Assembly (NCBI GenBank): GCA_014523515.1
Contig: JAATVJ010000345.1
Location: forward strand, 1-5,134
Source of the DNA: Nitrososphaerales archaeon TH1177
GTDB taxonomy: Archaea > Thermoproteota > Nitrososphaeria > Nitrososphaerales > Nitrososphaeraceae
Length of the DNA: 5,134 bases
Reading direction: 5' to 3'
The first letter of the stretch is position 1, and each line of letters begins with the position of its first letter. Below the pieces are notes generated by a model. It saw only the letters and a program-made list of their open reading frames with translations, did not search any database and was not told the origin of the DNA. A program made the position numbers and the translations under genes. Below are positions 1 through 4,994 of this stretch, piece by piece.

Positions 1-125
1 GATTAGAGCTGGCAAAAATACGTTCTTTAAAACCTATTCCTTTGATTTTTGAGCTTCCTTCTCCAGGTAGTAAAAAAGAAAAGGTAGACTATAGAGCATT
101 GTTAAAACAAATTTTAGGTGTTTAA
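1..125 (+). CDS. A/V-type ATP synthase subunit F, C-terminal end (partial)
   Basis: The gene enters from the left edge. Reading from base 3 gives 40 residues, starting LELAKIRSLKPIPLIFELPS and ending ...LLKQILGV, then TAA at 123-125. The segment 'IRSLKPIPLIFELPSPG' resembles the conserved end of archaeal ATP synthase subunit F (AtpF/NtpF family), where a helix is followed by a strand of the type P-(L/V)-I-(V/L)-E-(I/L)-P and a short Lys/Asp-rich tail. In that family the small F subunit sits in the central rotor stalk of the membrane A1Ao ATPase and couples ion flow to ATP synthesis or hydrolysis. The rest of the protein lies outside the window, so no start, operon partner or length can be judged. 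A run of nine T residues 67 bases past the stop suggests that this is the last gene of its unit. The assignment rests on one short motif, so another protein with a similar strand-turn tail is possible. Confidence 0.65.
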   Translation, partial: LELAKIRSLKPIPLIFELPSPGSKKEKVDYRALLKQILGV

Positions 126-177
126 TAAAAATAAATACATATTAATATGAATTAAAGCAAAAAAAACAGTAAAGCAA

Positions 178-207
178 AGCTAAAAAAAACATTTTTTTTT
201 GTAAGCT
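178..207 (+). terminator. T-tract terminator candidate after the ATPase F gene
   Basis: Eight A residues (182-189) are followed after CA by nine T residues (192-200), flanked by AGCT on both sides (178-181 and 204-207), so the RNA could fold into a weak A/U hairpin. Archaeal RNA polymerase can stop at T-runs alone, and this one lies between a stop codon and the promoter region of the next gene. The T-run is inside the stem rather than after it, so this is not a bacterial-style terminator. Confidence 0.4.
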
Positions 208-257
208 AATATTTGATGGATTATTATTTGATTGTTAATTTAGTAATTAATTAATCA

Positions 258-293
258 ATAATTAATTATTAATAACAGAATCTGTGTATATCT
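258..293 (+). promoter_or_regulatory. Probable promoter region of thiDN
   Basis: Two TATA-like stretches precede the ATG at 312: an ATTAATTATTAAT run at about 260-272 and GTGTATATCTTTTA at 284-297. The nearer box would give a leaderless or nearly leaderless transcript, the farther one a leader of roughly 15-20 bases. No Shine-Dalgarno match is present before the ATG, which fits a leaderless message. The whole spacer is so AT-rich that the exact box cannot be fixed by eye. Confidence 0.35.
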
Positions 294-311
294 TTTACTT
301 TAAAGACGAAT

Positions 312-1673
312 ATGAAAATTAATTCTGCGTTAAGTATTGCTGGAAGTGATCCTAGCGGAGGGGCAGGAATTCAAGCAGATATCAAAACCTTTTCATCATT
401 AGGAGTTTATGGATGTTCTTCTATTACCGCAATAACTGTCCAAAATACTCAGAAAATAATAGAGATTTTTCCTATTCCTTCTACAATAGTAATGAACCAG
501 ATAAAATTGATTTTAGAAGACATAAAAATTGATTCAATAAAGATTGGAATGGTTTATGATGAATTAATAATCACCAGAATATATGATATTTTGAAAAATG
601 AGAATATCCCCATAATCATAGATCCAATTTTTACCTCAACATCTGGACAGAATCTTATAAAGCCTGAGGCAATGGAAGTATTCACAAAAAAGCTATTAAC
701 TATTGCAACAATAACCACACCAAATATCGAAGAGGCAATAAAACTTTCAGGAATCAATATTAATACAAAAGATGACATAAAAAAAGCTTTACAAAAGATA
801 AAGGATCTTGGTGCTAAAAATGTTATCATCAAGGGAGGTAGATCAGAAAGAGGAGGATATTATAGTTCCAACGAGTCTATTGACACTTTAATCGAGGATA
901 ATTTGAAGGTAAGAGAATACTCTAATCCTCTATTACGTATTCCTGAAAATCACGGTTCTGGTTGCAATTTTTCTGCAGCATTGTCTGCATTCATTTCACA
1001 AGGACACGAAATACCTAGAGCTTGTTATTTGGCTAATGAATTTGTTAACAAGGCTTTGCAAAATCTGTTGGATATAGGAAAAGGAAATCCCGTTGTAGAT
1101 ACTAGCATAACGACTTCATTGTCATCGTTTAAGTTTCAAGTAATAGAAGAGCTGGCAAAAGCTATTAGAGAGTTGGAAGAGATTAAAGGAATGGGCAGAT
1201 TAATTCCAGAAACACAATCTAATTTTGCATATGCAATACCAACTGCCACTAATATAATGGAAGTTGCAGGAGTTAAAGGTAGAATAGTAAAAATAGATGA
1301 AAAAGAAGTGAAGGCAAGCTCATCTATAGAATTTGGAGCATCAAAACATATTGCATCAGCAGTAATTTCATATATGACCATTAACCCTACAATAAGAGCC
1401 GGATTCAATTTAAAATATGATAAAAAGATAATTGAATTGTTACAATCTTTTTTGAAAGTCTCAGAATATGAACGGCAATTGGAACCCTCTGAATTCAAAG
1501 AAAAAGAAGGGCATACAATTCCTTGGGGAATTAAGGAAGCATTACGAAGAGAACCTAATGCAAATGTAATTTATCATAAAGGAGACATTGGAAAAGAACC
1601 TATGATAATAGTATTTGGGCAAAATCCTAAAGAGGTCGTAACATATCTAAAAAGAATAATAGAGAGATACTGA
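312..1673 (+). CDS. thiDN: Bifunctional HMP/HMP-P kinase and thiamine-phosphate synthase (ThiD-ThiN fusion)
   Basis: This 453-residue fusion makes thiamine monophosphate. The N-terminal ThiD half (about 1-265, ribokinase fold) phosphorylates hydroxymethylpyrimidine to HMP-P and HMP-PP; the C-terminal ThiN half (about 273-453) joins HMP-PP to thiazole phosphate, replacing bacterial ThiE. Visible ThiD marks are GSDPSGGAGIQAD (11-23), ITAITVQNT (38-46), IDPIF (103-107), TPNIEEA (136-142), IKGGR (173-177) and the anion-hole GSGC with Cys218 (215-218). ThiN marks are RLIPETQSNFAYA (296-308), VAGVKGRI (318-325), FGASKHIASAV (341-351), NPTIRAGFNLKYD (358-370), EGHTIPWG (399-406) and GDIGKEPM (424-431). 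Both halves look complete, and the length is typical of archaeal ThiDN. The ATG at 312 starts just before the first strand, so the start is secure. It probably acts in the cytosol. I see no TPP riboswitch upstream. A DNA-binding ThiR regulator is less likely because a full kinase domain is present. Confidence 0.95.
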   Translation: MKINSALSIAGSDPSGGAGIQADIKTFSSLGVYGCSSITAITVQNTQKIIEIFPIPSTIVMNQIKLILEDIKIDSIKIGMVYDELIITRIYDILKNENIPIIIDPIFTSTSGQNLIKPEAMEVFTKKLLTIATITTPNIEEAIKLSGININTKDDIKKALQKIKDLGAKNVIIKGGRSERGGYYSSNESIDTLIEDNLKVREYSNPLLRIPENHGSGCNFSAALSAFISQGHEIPRACYLANEFVNKALQNLLDIGKGNPVVDTSITTSLSSFKFQVIEELAKAIRELEEIKGMGRLIPETQSNFAYAIPTATNIMEVAGVKGRIVKIDEKEVKASSSIEFGASKHIASAVISYMTINPTIRAGFNLKYDKKIIELLQSFLKVSEYERQLEPSEFKEKEGHTIPWGIKEALRREPNANVIYHKGDIGKEPMIIVFGQNPKEVVTYLKRIIERY

Positions 1674-1696
1674 TTATTTGATAATTATTAATCTAA

Positions 1697-1711
1697 AAGT
1701 ATATTATACTT
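1697..1711 (+). promoter_or_regulatory. TATA-like box in a 15-base palindrome, upstream of the nucleotidyltransferase
   Basis: AAGTATATTATACTT is a perfect inverted repeat of seven bases around one central T. It lies 29-43 bases before the ATG at 1740, the right place for an archaeal TATA box with a leader of about ten bases. Three AAATT-type units follow (about 1714-1733). The box implies transcription separate from thiDN. The palindrome may be only a property of the TATA box or may also be a regulator site. Confidence 0.45.
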
Positions 1712-1739
1712 CAAAATTAAATTAAATTAAATTTTTAAG

Positions 1740-2447
1740 ATGCAGGCAGTTATTCTTGCTGGTGGATTAGGAACTAGATTACAACCTTATACATTCTTTA
1801 TTCCCAAACCAATGTTACCGTTGGGAAATAAACCATTGCTTGAATATTTAGTAGAATGGGTCAAGCAGTTAAAAAATATGGATGAAGTGATTATTTGCGT
1901 AAGTTATTTGCATCGAACTATTGAAGACTATTTTGAAGATGGAGGGAGATTTGGTATAAAAATATCATATGCGCGTTCTGAAAGACCGCTAGCTACTGCA
2001 GGTCAATTGAAAACTGCAGAAAAAATGTTGAAGGATAGATTTCTTTGTCTATATGGTGATTCCGTCTATGATTTTGATTTAGCAAAAATGGTTCAAGAGC
2101 ATGAAGAATCAAAGGCTTTTCTTTCTATGGCTTTAATGAAATATAAAACCAAACTGAAATATGGTTTCATAGATACAGACGAAGAAGAAAATATTGTTAC
2201 ATCATGGAGAGAAAAACCAGAAGTTGAAGGACTGATAAATATTGGCTGCTATATAATGGAAAAAGAATTTCTAGCAATGATCCCTCAATCAAGTACTGTT
2301 GGAATGGACAAAATAGTAAAGGACGTAATTTCTCAAAAGAAAATTGTTAAAGCCTTTACAATAGATTCAGGTTTCATTGATATAGGAGACAAAAGATCGT
2401 ATTTGGATGCATATAAAAAGTACGTTAAAAGATTGGGAAGCATATAA
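1740..2447 (+). CDS. Sugar-phosphate nucleotidyltransferase (NDP-sugar pyrophosphorylase family)
   Basis: The 235-residue product belongs to the family that activates a sugar 1-phosphate with an NTP, giving an NDP-sugar and pyrophosphate. The nucleotide-binding signature is clear: LAGGLGTRLQPYT (6-18), then IPKPMLPLGNKPLLEYL (21-37) with the sugar/phosphate-contacting Lys23. PLATAGQL (83-90) matches the usual LGTAGAL loop, YGDS (105-108) carries the metal-binding Asp107, and REKPE (157-161), INIGCYI (166-172) and FIDIGDKRSYLDAY (212-225) complete the catalytic fold. The protein ends after this domain and lacks a C-terminal left-handed beta-helix, so it is a minimal form. The substrate cannot be read from sequence: mannose-1-P guanylyltransferase or glucose-1-P uridylyl/thymidylyltransferase are the main options. 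A role in S-layer or lipid glycosylation is inference. The ATG directly precedes the first strand, with no Shine-Dalgarno site. The 66-base gap and own TATA-like box argue against tight coupling to thiDN. Confidence 0.9.
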   Translation: MQAVILAGGLGTRLQPYTFFIPKPMLPLGNKPLLEYLVEWVKQLKNMDEVIICVSYLHRTIEDYFEDGGRFGIKISYARSERPLATAGQLKTAEKMLKDRFLCLYGDSVYDFDLAKMVQEHEESKAFLSMALMKYKTKLKYGFIDTDEEENIVTSWREKPEVEGLINIGCYIMEKEFLAMIPQSSTVGMDKIVKDVISQKKIVKAFTIDSGFIDIGDKRSYLDAYKKYVKRLGSI

Positions 2448-2483
2448 AGAGATTCAATCTATATCATATTATAACTTTGATTT

Positions 2484-2528
2484 GATGATAATAATAATAT
2501 TATTATTATTATTTTTTATATTTTTTTT
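2484..2528 (+). terminator. A/T palindrome followed by T-tracts, end of the nucleotidyltransferase unit
   Basis: Bases 2488-2509 form a perfect 22-base palindrome of AAT and ATT triplets, extendable in RNA by G-U pairs at its base. It is followed by T6 (2512-2517), ATA and T8 (2521-2528). It starts about 37 bases after the stop at 2447. Hairpin plus T-tract gives a plausible terminator; the T-runs alone may be enough in archaea. The stem is wholly A/U, so its stability is low. Confidence 0.5.
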
Positions 2529-2541
2529 GAATAGATTGTTG

Positions 2542-2562
2542 TTATTATTATTATTATTATTA
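2542..2562. repeat. TTA microsatellite, seven units
   Basis: Seven uninterrupted TTA units follow two TTG units (2536-2541) and run into three overlapping ATG triplets (2562-2570). It is a simple triplet array of the kind made by replication slippage. On the + strand it has no stop codon in any frame. Confidence 0.9.
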
Positions 2563-2596
2563 TGATGATGGCTATGATGCATATTTACCTATTATT

Positions 2597-2662
<66 letters not shown>

Positions 2663-2796
2663 AAGAGGAAATAGTAACTTTTGTAATTAATTCTCTTGCT
2701 AATTGATGATGATTGGTTTAATTCTCTTTTTTTTCTTTCTATCTTTCATTCTTTTAAACAAATATAAAAATTAGTATTATTATTACCATTTCATTA

Positions 2797-2812
2797 CCAA
2801 AGCGTTCTTTGG
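2797..2812. other. Short perfect hairpin in the spacer
   Basis: CCAAAG (2797-2802) and CTTTGG (2807-2812) pair perfectly around the tetraloop CGTT. It is the most G/C-rich short stem in this part of the spacer and is not followed by a T-run, so a terminator is unlikely. It could belong to an unannotated RNA or be a protein site. Confidence 0.35.
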
Positions 2813-3129
2813 AATTATTGTTGATAATATAAAAATGGCATAATGTTTCCAAAAAAAATAAAATTCACACAGTATAATAACATTAATTACTAAAAAATAT
2901 CTTGAAATACGATTATTACTTGTTAGTAAAAGTCATGATGATATTTATAACTAAAAACAACACGCTTCATTTACAAAGATCAAAGAAAATAACATAACAT
3001 TCTTTTCTTTTTTTTTGTATTTTTTAAGGAAGGAAATATAAAATATAAGAAGAATAAAGAAGACAGAAGAAGAGAGAAAAAGATAAGTAGAAAAGCAAAG
3101 ACAAATAGTTTTATAATATCTTTTCAATG

Positions 3130-3149
3130 CAAGGGACAAGAATCCTTGT
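3130..3149. other. Two mutually exclusive short hairpins
   Basis: The arm around 3144-3149 (CCTTGT) can pair with CAAGG at 3130-3134 (nine-base loop) or with ACAAG at 3136-3140 (four-base loop AATC). Both stems have five pairs and share the 3' arm. Just downstream, TAATTC (3154-3159) and GAATTA (3171-3176) flank an alternating AT run. The pairing is seen directly; any switching role is speculation. Confidence 0.3.
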
Positions 3150-3302
3150 ACGCTAATTCCATATATATATGAATTAAAATTTAATGCAGCTATATTTTTC
3201 TCTCTATTTTTATATACATATATCATTTTTAATAACTATAAATTTTTTAATTTGAATAACAAAAAAATATCAAATATATAATAAAAAATGATATACTGTA
3301 AA

Positions 3303-3317
3303 TTAATTCATATATAG
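3303..3317 (+). promoter_or_regulatory. TATA-like box of the DUF424 gene
   Basis: TTAATTCATATATAG lies 34-48 bases before the GTG at 3351. With the usual archaeal spacing of about 25 bases from TATA box to transcription start, the message would begin near 3337-3342 and carry a leader of about ten bases. A palindrome (3322-3338) fills the gap between box and start. Confidence 0.4.
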
Positions 3318-3321
3318 TTAG

Positions 3322-3338
3322 TCAGATTGTTAATCTGA
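3322..3338. promoter_or_regulatory. Palindrome between TATA box and start, possible operator
   Basis: TCAGATT (3322-3328) and AATCTGA (3332-3338) form a perfect seven-base inverted repeat around GTT. It falls just downstream of the TATA-like box and overlaps or abuts the expected transcription start of the DUF424 gene, where archaeal repressors often bind. The second arm also contains the in-frame stop TGA (3336-3338) that limits the upstream reach of the gene. No regulator is recognisable from the site. Confidence 0.4.
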
Positions 3339-3350
3339 GCTCTGACATAC

Positions 3351-3731
3351 GTGACAGAAGATACTACTAACAATTATAATTCAAAATATTCTTCTTCGTC
3401 TAATAATCAAAATGCTAATCAAAATCAGAAATTCTATATTAGAAAAATGAGTTATCAAGGCTCATTAATGATAAACATATGTGATGAGGAATTAATAGGT
3501 AAAAATATAGAAAGCGATACAGTGAATATTAACATAACTAATGAGTTTTTTAATGAAGTTGTATCCGAAAATGAGATAACTAGTTTATTAAAAAGATGTT
3601 CGATTGCTAATCTGATTGGAAGAAGAATTGTAGACAAGGCTTTGAGTTTAAGATTAGCAAAAAAAGACAGTATAAAAATAGTTTCAGATATTCCTTTTTT
3701 AATGATTTTTAAGTTTCGGCACAACTATTAG
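3351..3731 (+). CDS. DUF424 family protein
   Basis: The product is 126 residues from a GTG start. Residues 28-121 match my recollection of the archaeal DUF424 family (Pfam PF04242): a first strand FYIRKMSYQG (28-37), then the hallmark INICDEELIGK (41-51), the helix IANLIGRRIVDKALSL (85-100) and the last strand SIKIVSDIPFLMIFK (107-121). The family is small, cytosolic and of unproven function; a link to translation is suspected from its gene neighbourhoods. Residues 1-27 are an Asn/Ser/Gln-rich disordered extension outside the family core. GTG 3351 is chosen because an in-frame stop lies at 3336-3338 and because the next start, ATG 3447 (residue 33), would cut off the first strand. No convincing Shine-Dalgarno site is seen, which fits a short-leader message. 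The next gene encodes a Dim2-like KH protein, 118 bases on, consistent with a ribosome-related role but separated by a terminator-like sequence. Confidence 0.8.
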   Translation: MTEDTTNNYNSKYSSSSNNQNANQNQKFYIRKMSYQGSLMINICDEELIGKNIESDTVNINITNEFFNEVVSENEITSLLKRCSIANLIGRRIVDKALSLRLAKKDSIKIVSDIPFLMIFKFRHNY

Positions 3732-3740
3732 AGTATAGTA

Positions 3741-3786
3741 TTTGATGGTGAAAAAGAAAATCAAAAATATTTTTTTTCTCTTTTAT
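3741..3786 (+). terminator. Terminator candidate after the DUF424 gene
   Basis: TTTGAT (3741-3746) can pair with ATCAAA (3760-3765), and a T-rich tract with T8 followed by CTCTTTT (about 3770-3784) comes after it. The structure starts ten bases past the stop codon at 3729-3731. The stem is short with a 13-base loop, so the T-tract is the stronger part of the evidence. Confidence 0.45.
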
Positions 3787-3801
3787 TAATATTTTACTAA
3801 A

Positions 3802-3812
3802 TAGATATTTTA
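3802..3812 (+). promoter_or_regulatory. TATA-like box of the KH protein gene
   Basis: TAGATATTTTA lies about 38-48 bases before the TTG start at 3850, predicting a transcription start near 3830-3835 and a leader of 15-20 bases, just long enough to hold the GAGG at 3836-3839. Other AT-rich stretches nearby could serve instead. Confidence 0.3.
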
Positions 3813-3835
3813 AATGCAATGTTATTATAAGAAAT

Positions 3836-3839
3836 GAGG
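3836..3839 (+). promoter_or_regulatory. Short Shine-Dalgarno-like GAGG supporting a TTG start
   Basis: GAGG ends ten bases before TTG 3850 and matches four bases of the usual archaeal anti-Shine-Dalgarno complement AGGAGGTGAT. It is one of the few such sites in the window and supports a non-ATG start. The spacing is a little long. Confidence 0.35.
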
Positions 3840-3849
3840 CTGAACTGGA

Positions 3850-4440
3850 TTGAGTTATCAACGAACTTTACGAATTCAAAAAGAAAGAATTGGAGCCATC
3901 ATAGGAAAAAAGGGATCTATTAAAGAAGAGATAGAAAATAAATGCAATATAGACATTGAAGTTGATAGTGAATATGGGGATGTAATGTTAAAATCTAGAA
4001 ATACTAATCCCTTGGACATACTTGATTTAAATAAAGCGTTGGAAATAGTAATGGCCATCTCTAAAGGTTTCTCTCCAGAAAGAGCATTTAACTTGTTTAA
4101 TGAAGAGAATAGTTTAGAAATTATTGACTTGAGATACTATGTTGGAAAATCATCAAATTCCTTGTCACGAGTTAAAAGTCGATTGATAGGGGAAAAAGGG
4201 AAATCCAGAAGAACGATAGAAGAATTAACAGGCTCATATATCTCTATATATGGTCATAATGTAGCTATAATAGGTAGTCCCGACCAAATAACTTTAACTA
4301 CTGAAGCAATAACAAGAATATGTTCTGGTAGATCTCATAAAAATGTATATAATTTCCTTCAGGAAATAAGAAGAAAAGCAAAAATTGAAAAAATGAAATT
4401 ATGGGAAGAAAGTAATAATATTCCCTTTATGAGAGAATAA
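3850..4440 (+). CDS. Two-KH-domain RNA-binding protein, Dim2/Pno1-like
   Basis: The 196-residue product resembles archaeal homologues of eukaryotic Dim2/Pno1, which bind pre-rRNA near the 3' end of small-subunit rRNA during 30S/40S maturation. KH1 spans about 4-75, with the RNA-gripping loop GAIIGKKG (15-22). KH2 spans about 85-175, with RLIGEKGKSRRTIEELTG (111-128) and ISIYGHNVAIIGSPDQI (131-147). The family-typical KGFSPERAFNLF (72-83) and GRSHKNVYNFL (160-170) are also present, and a charged helix ends the protein. Length is normal for the archaeal family. The start must be TTG 3850: an in-frame TGA lies at 3841-3843, and the next ATG (residue 46) would remove most of KH1. In many archaea this gene lies beside aIF1A and the RIO1 kinase; here neither is adjacent, the upstream neighbour being DUF424. 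A role in 16S rRNA maturation is inferred from family, not shown. Confidence 0.9.
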   Translation: MSYQRTLRIQKERIGAIIGKKGSIKEEIENKCNIDIEVDSEYGDVMLKSRNTNPLDILDLNKALEIVMAISKGFSPERAFNLFNEENSLEIIDLRYYVGKSSNSLSRVKSRLIGEKGKSRRTIEELTGSYISIYGHNVAIIGSPDQITLTTEAITRICSGRSHKNVYNFLQEIRRKAKIEKMKLWEESNNIPFMRE

Positions 4441-4441
4441 A

Positions 4442-4480
4442 TTATAAAATTATAAAATTATAAAAATATATAAATTATAT
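4442..4480 (+). promoter_or_regulatory. Three tandem TTATAAAA units and a further TATA-like box
   Basis: Bases 4442-4465 are three exact copies of TTATAAAA in tandem, followed by ATATAAATTATAT (about 4466-4480). Every unit looks like a TATA box. They sit 20-58 bases before the ATG at 4500, so one or more probably drive the membrane-protein gene. The box at 4468-4476 is best placed for a leaderless message, the third repeat unit for one with a short leader holding AGGA (4487-4490). Confidence 0.45.
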
Positions 4481-4499
4481 TTAATAAGGATTAAAGATT

Positions 4500-4880
4500 A
4501 TGAAGAACAAAAAAGACTACGACAACAATGAAGATGATGATGACGACAATAATAACAAAAACAACAACAATAAAGAAGATCCTAATCATAGTCATCATGG
4601 TCATCAATCTGATCAAGCCGCAAATTCTCCTGATTCTTCTCCCCATCCATCATCTTCTTCTGATGTAAATAAAAAAAAGGTGTCTACCTCTTCTTATTAC
4701 AAGTTTAGCACTATTTTAGCAATTATTATAACAATTCCTGGAATTATCGTTCTATTTGTTTTAAGACACTTTGACGTAGACATTATATATCAAGTAATTT
4801 TTAGCTCACTAGCATTTTTTATATGCATAGGATTATCTTTTAAGATTTCTAGCAAATTAACAAAATTTTATAAAAATTAA
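4500..4880 (+). CDS. Unknown two-helix membrane protein with Asp/Asn/His-rich head
   Basis: I do not recognise this 126-residue protein. Residues 1-60 are low-complexity and probably disordered: Lys/Asp start, EDDDDD (11-16), an Asn/Lys run to about 25, a His cluster HSHHGH (30-35), then Ser/Pro/Asp (43-55) and KKK (58-60). Two hydrophobic segments follow, about 68-88 (FSTILAIIITIPGIIVLFVL) and 95-114 (DIIYQVIFSSLAFFICIGLS region), joined by a short RHFDVD turn, with a basic tail (115-126). Basic residues at both ends predict a helical hairpin with both termini in the cytosol. There is no signal peptide. The His/Asp content could bind metal ions, but no known metal site is seen. The frame is believable because it shows a disorder-to-membrane layout, has AGGA (4487-4490) nine bases before the ATG, TATA boxes upstream and T-tracts downstream. 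It is probably lineage-specific. The 59-base gap to the KH gene does not prove cotranscription. Confidence 0.7.
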   Translation: MKNKKDYDNNEDDDDDNNNKNNNNKEDPNHSHHGHQSDQAANSPDSSPHPSSSSDVNKKKVSTSSYYKFSTILAIIITIPGIIVLFVLRHFDVDIIYQVIFSSLAFFICIGLSFKISSKLTKFYKN

Positions 4881-4910
4881 AAAAAATTAATAACATATTA
4901 TCGTTAAAAA

Positions 4911-4994
4911 TTATTTTATTTATATTTTTTTTCTTTACCTTTTATTATTTTTTTATTTTTAATCAATATATATAATTTTTATTTTTTATTTTTA
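4911..4994. terminator. T-rich convergent termination region
   Basis: Between the stop of the membrane-protein gene and the stop of the minus-strand UbiX gene lie repeated T-runs on the + strand, including T8 at 4925-4932 and several runs of five to seven T residues up to 4994. These can end + transcripts. For the minus gene the matching T-runs are the A-tracts around 4879-4890 on the + strand. No clear hairpin is needed or seen. Confidence 0.5.

Noticed and set aside
126..311. TPP riboswitch upstream of thiDN
   Set aside because: No conserved THI-box core or matching stems are visible, and the short AT-rich spacer leaves little room beside the terminator and promoter.
554..1498. Minus-strand open frames inside thiDN (about 554-832 and 1136-1498)
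   Set aside because: They lie opposite a well-conserved gene and encode sequences with no family features; they are antisense shadows.
3184..3255. 23-residue hydrophobic + strand frame (toxin-like peptide)
   Set aside because: Very short, purely compositional, with no ribosome-binding site and no recognisable antitoxin RNA or partner.
3447..3731. ATG 3447 as start of the DUF424 protein
   Set aside because: It would remove the first strand of the family core (FYIRK), leaving an incomplete domain.
3447..3862. Shared TGAGTTATCAA at 3448-3458 and 3851-3861 (MSYQ and LSYQ) as a duplication or attachment site
   Set aside because: Only eleven bases match, the two proteins are otherwise unrelated, and chance is likely in AT-rich coding DNA.
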